Below, in pieces: positions 5,263-10,197 of a stretch of DNA of 10,197 bases. Both the position numbers and the translations under genes were made by a program. The first letter of the stretch is position 1. Every line of letters starts with the position of its first letter. Source of the stretch: Bacillota bacterium (lineage in GTDB: Bacteria; Bacillota; Clostridia; Lachnospirales; Lachnospiraceae); contig JAEWHU010000207.1 in assembly GCA_023387635.1 (NCBI GenBank), positions 1-10,197 on the forward strand. Reading direction: 5' to 3'. The notes under the pieces were generated by a model. It ran no database searches and had not been told where the DNA came from. It worked only from the letters and a program-made list of their open reading frames with translations.

Positions 5263-7143
5263 TTATTCAATTACCTCCTGTCCTCTATCTTCATAACAAA
5301 CGCCGCCATTGAATACTTTAGCACCACAATTAGAACATGCTTTTCTACAATTTGGAGTTAAGTTTTCTTTTGCACCACGGTTGTATTCACGAATTAAGAA
5401 GTCTTTTGTTACACCAGCATCAATAAAGTCCCAAGGAAGTATTTCTTCAAAATCTCTTTCTCTACTAGTATAGAAAGCAATATCAATATTATTCTCCTTG
5501 AATGCATTCATCCATTTATTATTATCAAAATATTCTGACCATGAATCATATAAACATCCAGCTTTGTATGCATCATAGATAACTTTACTAATTCTTCTGT
5601 CACCTCTTGCAAATACACCTTCAAGAATACTAAGTTCTGCTTCATGCCAATTATATTTAATACTCTTACGGTTTAACTGCTCATTTAAAGCACTTCTTAA
5701 ATGCTTTTGTTTACCTAAATATTCTTCTACCGTATCCATTCTTGACCATTGGAATGGTGTAAATGGCTTTGGTACAAAGAATGAAGTACTTGCTACTATA
5801 CTTACTTTACCATTTCTCTCATCTTTTGGTATTGTATAATATTCTCTAGCAATTTTATCTGCGAGTACAGCAATTCCAGCTACATCGTCTAAAGTTTCAG
5901 TTGGAAGACCAAGCATAAAGTACAATTTAACTCTGTTCCATCCACTAAGGAATGCATCCATTGCACCTTTTAATATAACTTCTTCAGAAAGTCCTTTATT
6001 TATTACATCACGTAGTCTTTGGGTACCAGCTTCAGGAGCAAATGTTAAACTACTTTTTTTCACATCTTGAACTTTACTCATAACATCAAGAGCAAAAGCG
6101 TCAATTCTAAGAGAAGGAAGTGAAATATTAATACCTTTCGCTCTACATTCTTCAATTAGAAAATATACTAATTCTTGTAATGCAGAATAATCACTAGAAC
6201 TTAATGAACTAAGAGAGATTTCATCATGTCCTGTTGCTTTTAACATATCGATTGCATATTGTTTTAAGAATTCTACATCTCTTTCACGAATAGGGCGATA
6301 TACCATACCTGCTTGACAGAAACGACATCCTCTAATACAACCTCTTTGTATTTCAAGAACTACTCTATCTTGGGTTGCTTTAATATAAGGAACTACTGGT
6401 TTTCTTGGATAAAATGTATCACTTAGACTCATTTCAACTTGTTTTCTAATTTTTTCTTTCGCATTTTCATTAATAGGATAAAAATTCTTTATGGTATTAT
6501 CCTCGTTATACTCAACTTCATAAAAAGATGGTACATATATGCCTTCTACATGAGCAACTTTCTCTAAGAAATCTTTTCTAGTACCACCATTCTTTTTATT
6601 CTCTTTATAAATATCTAATACTTCATCATATACAGTTTCACCTTCGCCAATATAGAATAAGTCAAAGAAATCTGCAATAGGCTCTGGGTTATAAGAACAA
6701 GGACCGCCACCAAGAACGATAGGATCTTCTTCCCCTCTATCTTTGGCGTAGATAGGTATTTGAGATAGTTCTAATACCTGAAGTATATTGGTATAACACA
6801 TTTCATATTGTAGTGTAATACCTAAAAAGTCAAACTCCTTAATAGGATCTTGAGATTCAAGTGCAAACAATGGAATGTTCTTTTCTCTCATTATTTTATC
6901 AAGATCTACCCATGGTGAATAAACACGTTCACAATAAGTATCTTCGCGTCGATTAAACATATCATATAATATTTGAATTCCTAGATGGGACATACCAAGC
7001 TCATATACATCAGGAAAACACATACAAAAACGTATATCAATCTTGTCTAAATCTTTTACAACCATATTAATCTCGTTACCAATGTATCTAGCTGGCTTGT
7101 CCACGGTTAACAGAATTTCGTCGGATAGCGCTAATTTTCTCAT
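5263..7143 (-). CDS. TIGR03960 family B12-binding-type radical SAM protein
   Basis: 626 residues from the ATG at 7143, which has GGAG 10 nt upstream and gives MRKLALSDEILL. An in-frame ATG at 7194 would add 17 residues of unlikely sequence. Residues ~40-200 form a Rossmann-like cobalamin-binding-type domain (FPDVYELGMSHLGIQILY; VLGGGPCSYNPEP). The radical SAM core follows, with the cluster motif CIRGCRFC (Cys269, Cys273, Cys276) and the downstream strand motif FAPEAGTQRLR. A second CX3CX2C group (Cys599, Cys603, Cys606) plus Cys616 lies at the C-terminus and could hold a metal or an extra cluster. The substrate is unknown. The constant link to TIGR03936 and RNase E/G suggests RNA or translation-related modification, which is inference. 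It is the first gene of a four-gene operon. Confidence 0.92.
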   Translation of the reverse strand: MRKLALSDEILLTVDKPARYIGNEINMVVKDLDKIDIRFCMCFPDVYELGMSHLGIQILYDMFNRREDTYCERVYSPWVDLDKIMREKNIPLFALESQDPIKEFDFLGITLQYEMCYTNILQVLELSQIPIYAKDRGEEDPIVLGGGPCSYNPEPIADFFDLFYIGEGETVYDEVLDIYKENKKNGGTRKDFLEKVAHVEGIYVPSFYEVEYNEDNTIKNFYPINENAKEKIRKQVEMSLSDTFYPRKPVVPYIKATQDRVVLEIQRGCIRGCRFCQAGMVYRPIRERDVEFLKQYAIDMLKATGHDEISLSSLSSSDYSALQELVYFLIEECRAKGINISLPSLRIDAFALDVMSKVQDVKKSSLTFAPEAGTQRLRDVINKGLSEEVILKGAMDAFLSGWNRVKLYFMLGLPTETLDDVAGIAVLADKIAREYYTIPKDERNGKVSIVASTSFFVPKPFTPFQWSRMDTVEEYLGKQKHLRSALNEQLNRKSIKYNWHEAELSILEGVFARGDRRISKVIYDAYKAGCLYDSWSEYFDNNKWMNAFKENNIDIAFYTSRERDFEEILPWDFIDAGVTKDFLIREYNRGAKENLTPNCRKACSNCGAKVFNGGVCYEDRGQEVIE

Positions 7144-7169
7144 TTTACTTTTTCTCCATTTCCTTTGAG

Positions 7170-7201
7170 AAACACATTTTATGATACAATACAATGTGTT
7201 T
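7170..7201 (-). promoter_or_regulatory. Hairpin in the leader of the radical SAM operon
   Basis: AAACACATT (7170-7178) and AATGTGTTT (7193-7201) form a 9-bp stem with a 14-nt AT-rich loop, between the predicted promoter and the ribosome binding site. There is no T-tract, so it is not a terminator. It may be an operator or a transcript-stabilising hairpin. Confidence 0.4.
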
Positions 7202-7255
7202 CATTGATTAACCCATTTCCCACCATATAATGAAAAGATGGCTAAATATCATTTT

Positions 7256-7284
7256 ATTATATCGTATAATACGTTAAAATACAA
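7256..7284 (-). promoter_or_regulatory. Predicted sigma-A promoter of the radical SAM / RNase E/G operon
   Basis: On the minus strand, TTGTAT (7284-7279) and a perfect TATAAT (7261-7256) are 17 nt apart. The spacer holds the small palindrome CGTATAATACG (7263-7273). The implied start near 7249 leaves about 105 nt of leader before the ATG at 7143. Confidence 0.5.
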
Positions 7285-7362
7285 TGTAAGAAATGAAGGA
7301 AATTGTTTTAATTTTATGTATTACATATACTATTCGTGTTTTTTTCCTTGATTTCTACAATT

Positions 7363-7408
7363 AAAAAAGCCTCCTTATTACCTCTACTAAAAGATATAAT
7401 AAGGAAGC
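7363..7408 (-). terminator. Intrinsic terminator of the SGNH hydrolase gene
   Basis: On the minus strand, GCTTCCTTATTA (7408-7397) pairs with TAATAAGGAGGC (7380-7369) as 12 bp with one G-U, followed directly by TTTTTT. It starts 35 nt past the stop codon. Confidence 0.9.
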
Positions 7409-7443
7409 AATATCAAATCATTAAGATGTCCTACTACAAACGG

Positions 7444-8118
7444 TTACTCCCTTACATACACCATAAGTTCATCAAGAATGGCGTGGTAACCGCTGGCATA
7501 CATATGCATACCTTCAATTGAATATTCTTTCTTTAGATTTTTATTCTCATCATAAAGGTTTCTGTTCACATTTATATATTTTACTTGAAGTTTTTGAGCC
7601 ATCCCTTCAACTTCTTTATTCATTTCAACAATTCGTGCATTCGTTCTGACTCTTAGTGCTTCTTTCATATGTTCATTTCCAAAATCATGCTCCCCATTGA
7701 CCGGATAATAAGCCATCACATAAATCTTAGCTAATGGTAAACGTTCTTTTATCTGTGTTAAGATACTTTCATAACGCTCAATTAAGGATGTCTTTGTAAA
7801 GTCTGGTAGATTCAAGTCATTGGTGCCAATATTAATAAATATCTTACTTGGTTCTAAGTCAAACACCATCGTTTCTAATACCTTAAGCATTTCTATTGTT
7901 GTGTAACCACCTATACCCCTATTATATATAACTTCATTGATGCCATTATTTTGTATAAACTCATAAATAGGGAACTGTTCCATTAAAGAAGACCCTGTAA
8001 AAAGAATCTGTCCTTTTTTTACATACTGATTTAAAACCTTGAAACTTTCAAGTTTATCCATCTTATTTTTTTCCATAAATCCCATTATAATGTTTGTAGC
8101 ATTCATATCCTTTTTCAT
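7444..8118 (-). CDS. SGNH/GDSL-family hydrolase, cytoplasmic
   Basis: 224 residues with the ordered blocks of the SGNH superfamily: block I LFTGSSLMEQF with the presumed nucleophile Ser44 (GSS instead of the usual GDS), block II NRGIGGYTT with Gly68, block III INIGTNDL with Asn100, and block V with His205 in IEGMHMYASGY. In block V the usual Asp of DxxH is Glu202, a conservative change. Members are esterases, lipases, or acetylhydrolases acting on sugars, phospholipids or glycans; the blocks resemble the PAF-acetylhydrolase/lysophospholipase-like branch, but the substrate cannot be assigned. No signal peptide is evident, so it should act in the cytosol. The ATG has AGGA 6 nt upstream. It is monocistronic, with its own predicted promoter (8262-8290) and terminator. 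The upstream region is unusual, with a tandem repeat and a gene remnant. Confidence 0.88.
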   Translation of the reverse strand: MKKDMNATNIIMGFMEKNKMDKLESFKVLNQYVKKGQILFTGSSLMEQFPIYEFIQNNGINEVIYNRGIGGYTTIEMLKVLETMVFDLEPSKIFINIGTNDLNLPDFTKTSLIERYESILTQIKERLPLAKIYVMAYYPVNGEHDFGNEHMKEALRVRTNARIVEMNKEVEGMAQKLQVKYINVNRNLYDENKNLKKEYSIEGMHMYASGYHAILDELMVYVRE

Positions 8119-8147
8119 AAGTCTTCCTACCTCTCAATTAATAACTT

Positions 8148-8231
8148 CTATCTCCAAAACATTTCTGCTATCAAAATAATGATTGGCATTGTAAGTACGC
8201 TTAGTACGGTTGTTAGACAATGGTACCCCTC
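8148..8231 (-). pseudogene. Possible C-terminal remnant of a lost membrane transporter
   Basis: A 27-codon frame between stops, with no usable start, reads as a hydrophobic segment (LTTVLSVLTMPIIILIAEMF at residues 6-25) followed by WR and a stop. This looks like the last transmembrane helix of a polytopic protein and recalls the tail of AEC (auxin efflux carrier) family permeases. Nothing upstream continues it. It lies in the leader of the SGNH gene. The family guess is weak; chance hydrophobic coding in AT-rich DNA is the main alternative. A second frame here can encode a 28-residue leader peptide starting at a TTG (8221) behind GAGGGG, which I also regard as unproven. Confidence 0.3.
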
Positions 8232-8261
8232 TTAGTCTGTAATCTTTAAGCACTTCATTAC

Positions 8262-8290
8262 ATTATACTAGTAAATTTACATAATTACAA
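8262..8290 (-). promoter_or_regulatory. Predicted sigma-A promoter of the SGNH hydrolase gene
   Basis: On the minus strand, TTGTAA (8290-8285) and a perfect TATAAT (8267-8262) are 17 nt apart. The -35 box is formed by the end of the promoter-proximal copy of the 15-bp tandem repeat plus one flanking base. The implied start near 8255 gives a leader of about 137 nt. Confidence 0.55.
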
Positions 8291-8330
8291 AGTAATTTAA
8301 TACAAAGTAATTTAATACAAAGTAATTTAA
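8286..8330. repeat. Perfect tandem repeat, 3 x 15 bp
   Basis: Three identical, directly abutting copies of TACAAAGTAATTTAA occupy 8286-8300, 8301-8315 and 8316-8330, with no spacer. The preceding bases are loosely similar, so a decayed further copy is possible. The array lies immediately upstream of the predicted SGNH promoter and supplies most of its -35 box. Confidence 0.95.
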
Positions 8331-8338
8331 TCATAGAT

Positions 8339-8399
8339 AAAAAATGCTCCTCCTTGATATAAACAGTTTTTATTTTCACTGTCTACAACAAGTGGAGCA
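8339..8399 (-). terminator. Terminator of the small membrane protein gene
   Basis: On the minus strand, TGCTCC (8350-8345 region) and GGAGCA (8399-8394 region) pair to close a long hairpin whose inner part pairs CTTG/CAAG and ACAGT/ACTGT. The base of the stem is followed by TTTTTT (8344-8339). The stem is interrupted, so it is less ideal than the other terminators here. Confidence 0.65.
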
Positions 8400-8417
8400 C
8401 ATAAACTTAAAGATTTC

Positions 8418-8852
8418 TCATTCCTTATCCGCTGCATCATCATCTTTAACCATATTTTTAAATAGGTTTACAAAATAATCCTCTGTGGCATCAAAACCTT
8501 GGCTACTGGTTACTATAGTTTCTATTGACTGGCTATTAAGCTCTTTGTATGTAAATTTCAATTTATCTATAGCATAGATAGCTAAAAAAAGCACTAAAGC
8601 GCATATTGTTCTTATTAAAACCCGTTTAACCCATGGCTGATTGAAATCTATTTTTCCACTAGATATGATGTAACTTTCTTTTCCATAATTATTTTTTTCA
8701 TAGGAGTATGGGGAGGTAAGTAAATTAATTTTATTTTTTTTACTTGTATCTACATCTTCTGACTTGTTACCTAAATTTTTTAGACAACTTTCTCTAGCTA
8801 GCCTAATATATTCTTCTCGACTAGAAACCATATAATCATTTTGATTATCCAT
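8418..8852 (-). CDS. Small single-span membrane protein of unknown function
   Basis: 144 residues from the ATG at 8852; an in-frame ATG at 8864 directly abuts its AAAGG and would lack spacing. I do not recognise a family. The N-terminal ~76 residues are polar and charged, including EEYIRLARESCLKNLG (14-29). One transmembrane helix follows at ~78-95 (RTICALVLFLAIYAI), preceded by WVKRVLIR, which predicts an N-in orientation. About 49 residues then lie outside, ending in an acidic tail (DDDAADKE). There is no lipobox or cleavable signal. The gene has its own weak promoter, a small leader hairpin and a terminator, and is divergent from tyrS. The topology suits an anchor or a small signalling or septal protein, but no function can be claimed. 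Confidence 0.8.
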   Translation of the reverse strand: MDNQNDYMVSSREEYIRLARESCLKNLGNKSEDVDTSKKNKINLLTSPYSYEKNNYGKESYIISSGKIDFNQPWVKRVLIRTICALVLFLAIYAIDKLKFTYKELNSQSIETIVTSSQGFDATEDYFVNLFKNMVKDDDAADKE

Positions 8853-8871
8853 ATTAATAACCATCCTTTCT

Positions 8872-8889
8872 CAAAGTCTGGCGACTTTG
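8872..8889. promoter_or_regulatory. Compact inverted repeat upstream of the membrane protein gene
   Basis: CAAAGTC (8872-8878) and GACTTTG (8883-8889) form a perfect 7-bp stem with a 4-nt loop, between the predicted -10 (8908-8913) and the Shine-Dalgarno-like GAAAGGA. It could be an operator in DNA or a 5' hairpin in the short transcript leader. Confidence 0.5.
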
Positions 8890-8907
8890 CGTATGTGCTT
8901 CTAATCT

Positions 8908-8913
8908 ATTATA
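8908..8913 (-). promoter_or_regulatory. Possible -10 box for the membrane protein gene
   Basis: A perfect TATAAT on the minus strand lies 44 nt before the ATG at 8864. No good -35 is found at 16-18 nt; TAAACA at 15 nt is the best partner. Weakly supported. Confidence 0.35.
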
Positions 8914-8956
8914 TTCCAAGCCTATGAATGTTTATTCTTAAATACTGTAAATTGCA

Positions 8957-8994
8957 TTGAATATTTGGACAAAATCATATATAATATTTATAAT
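8957..8994 (+). promoter_or_regulatory. tyrS promoter region, two overlapping candidates
   Basis: TTGAAT (8957-8962) with TATAAT (8980-8985), and TGGACA (8966-8971) with TATAAT (8989-8994), both have 17-nt spacers. The first would start near 8992 and leave about 24 nt of leader. The second is closer to consensus but would start at the Shine-Dalgarno itself. In either case the leader is very short. Confidence 0.6.
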
Positions 8995-9015
8995 TTATCG
9001 AAGGAGGAACATAAA

Positions 9016-10197
9016 ATGTCAACTAACGTTTATGATATTTTATTAGAACGTGGTTTTATCGAACAAGCAACCCACGAAAATGAGATTAGAGAACTTTTAG
9101 GGAAGGAACGAGTTACTTTTTATATAGGTTTTGATGCTACTGCTGATAGTTTAACAGCTGGTCATTTTTTAACTGTAATGGCAATGATGCATATGCAAAA
9201 AGCAGGTCATAGACCAATTGCTTTACTTGGTGGTGGAACAACAATGATTGGTGATCCATCTGGCAAATCAGATATGCGCTCCATTATGACAAAAGAAATG
9301 ATTCAACATAATGCAGATTGTTTCTACAAACAATTATCAAGATTTATAGATTTTGATAATGACAATGCAATTATCGCAAATAATGCTGATTGGTTATTAA
9401 ACCTTAATTATGTGGAATTCTTAAGAGATGTTGGTGTTCATTTCTCTGTTAACAAGATGTTATCTGCTGAATGTTACAAACAAAGAATGGAGAAAGGACT
9501 TACTTTCTTTGAATTTAACTACATGATTATGCAATCCTATGACTTCTTGAAATTAAATCAATTATATGGATGTAATCTTCAATTAGGTGGTAATGATCAA
9601 TGGTCCAACATCTTAGGTGGTGTTGATTTAATTCGTAGAAAAGAACAAAAGCCTGCATTTGGATTAACCTTCAAGCTTTTAACTACTAGTGAAGGCATTA
9701 AGATGGGTAAAACTATGAAGGGAGCAGTTTGGCTAGATGAGAACAAAACTTCACCATATGAATTCTATCAATACTGGAGAAACATTGAAGATGTTAAGGT
9801 AGAAGAATGCCTTGGATTATTAACATTCTTACCAATGGATGAAGTAAGAAGACTTGGTGCTCTAAAAGATGCTGAAATCAACCATGCAAAAGAAGTTTTA
9901 GCATATGAAATTACAAAGATTGTTCATGGAGAAGAAGAAGCAATAAAAGCTCAGGAAGCTGCAAGAGCATTATTCAGTGGCGGTATGAAATCAGAGGATA
10001 TGCCTACTACAACTTATAGTAAAGAGCAATTTGAAGCTGGTATTGATTTAATTACACTCTTAGTGGATGGAAAAATGGCTGCTTCAAGATCTGATGCAAG
10101 AAGAACCATCCAACAAGGTGGAGTTTCCGTAAATGATGTTAAAGTAACTGAGTTTGATAAGGTATTTACCCCATCTGATTTCGACTCTGATGGCGCT
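9016..10197 (+). CDS. tyrS: Tyrosyl-tRNA synthetase (3' end cut by window edge)
   Basis: 394 codons are visible, with no stop before the right edge; the family is usually ~405-420 residues, so only the last few are missing. The enzyme activates tyrosine with ATP and charges tRNA(Tyr). It is a class I synthetase. The HIGH-type signature is TAGH (47-50) in [12 protein letters not shown], and the KMSKS-type loop is KMGKT (229-233) in [14 protein letters not shown]. The tyrosine pocket region is seen as [11 protein letters not shown] (167-177) and [10 protein letters not shown] (190-199). An S4 RNA-binding domain starts near 343 ([22 protein letters not shown]). The ATG is preceded by AAGGAGGA (9001-9008) at good spacing. 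It is the only plus-strand gene and diverges from the small membrane protein gene. No T-box leader is present. Confidence 0.96.
   Translation, partial: MSTNVYDILLERGFIEQATHENEIRELLGKERVTFYIGFDATADSLTAGHFLTVMAMMHMQKAGHRPIALLGGGTTMIGDPSGKSDMRSIMTKEMIQHNADCFYKQLSRFIDFDNDNAIIANNADWLLNLNYVEFLRDVGVHFSVNKMLSAECYKQRMEKGLTFFEFNYMIMQSYDFLKLNQLYGCNLQLGGNDQWSNILGGVDLIRRKEQKPAFGLTFKLLTTSEGIKMGKTMKGAVWLDENKTSPYEFYQYWRNIEDVKVEECLGLLTFLPMDEVRRLGALKDAEINHAKEVLAYEITKIVHGEEEAIKAQEAARALFSGGMKSEDMPTTTYSKEQFEAGIDLITLLVDGKMAASRSDARRTIQQGGVSVNDVKVTEFDKVFTPSDFDSDGA

Noticed and set aside
7144..7194. Upstream ATG at 7194 extending the radical SAM protein by 17 residues
   Set aside because: The extension runs through the leader hairpin, is basic and unlike the family N-terminus, and has no Shine-Dalgarno, whereas the ATG at 7143 does.
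7336..7521. Plus-strand 61-codon frame overlapping the end of the SGNH gene
   Set aside because: It covers the terminator hairpin and the antisense of the conserved block V; no Shine-Dalgarno or homology is apparent.
8182..8238. Plus-strand 18-codon frame starting MIGIVSTLST
   Set aside because: No ribosome binding site, very short, and antisense to the SGNH leader; nothing supports translation.
8286..8330. CRISPR array
   Set aside because: The three repeats abut directly without spacers and the unit is only 15 bp; no cas gene is present.
8865..9015. T-box riboswitch upstream of tyrS
   Set aside because: The gap is too short once the promoter is placed, and no T-box consensus sequence is present.

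Overview
The window looks like chromosomal DNA of a low-GC Gram-positive anaerobe of the Clostridia, most likely Lachnospiraceae (a Lachnoclostridium/Clostridium phytofermentans-like genome). The reasons are strong AT bias, AGGAGG-type ribosome binding sites, sigma-A-like promoters, U-tailed terminators, and an adjacent TIGR03960 radical SAM / TIGR03936 / RNase E/G gene trio that is typical of this group. The genus is an inference; no rRNA or other marker is present.

Layout, left to right. (1) The N-terminal 243 codons of a YfbK-like von Willebrand factor A lipoprotein, minus strand, running off the left edge. (2) A monofunctional heme catalase (minus) with its own terminator, a roughly 210-nt leader and a near-consensus promoter. 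Palindromes of ATTGTA/TACAAT half-sites bracket the promoter, and the leader can fold an H-type pseudoknot that ends 6 nt before the Shine-Dalgarno. (3) A compact minus-strand operon: TIGR03960 B12-binding-type radical SAM protein, TIGR03936 (DUF2344) partner, short RNase E/G, and YbaK-type aminoacyl-tRNA deacylase, with overlaps or very small gaps and one shared terminator. (4) A stand-alone SGNH/GDSL hydrolase (minus). Its upstream region holds a perfect 3 x 15-bp tandem repeat that runs into the -35 box, and what looks like the C-terminal scrap of a lost membrane protein. (5) A small single-span membrane protein of unknown function (minus), divergent from (6) tyrosyl-tRNA synthetase (plus), which lacks only its last few codons at the right edge.

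Functional reading: most of the window is RNA/translation housekeeping (tyrS, tRNA proofreading, RNase E/G, the radical SAM pair) beside an oxidative-stress gene under apparently dedicated control. No transposase, CRISPR array, phage gene or recognisable defence system is present. The least explained structures are the catalase regulatory region and the SGNH upstream region.

Where the longest open frame began at a GTG or TTG, or at an ATG abutting its Shine-Dalgarno, and a better placed ATG lay just downstream, I used the downstream ATG and say so in the entry.
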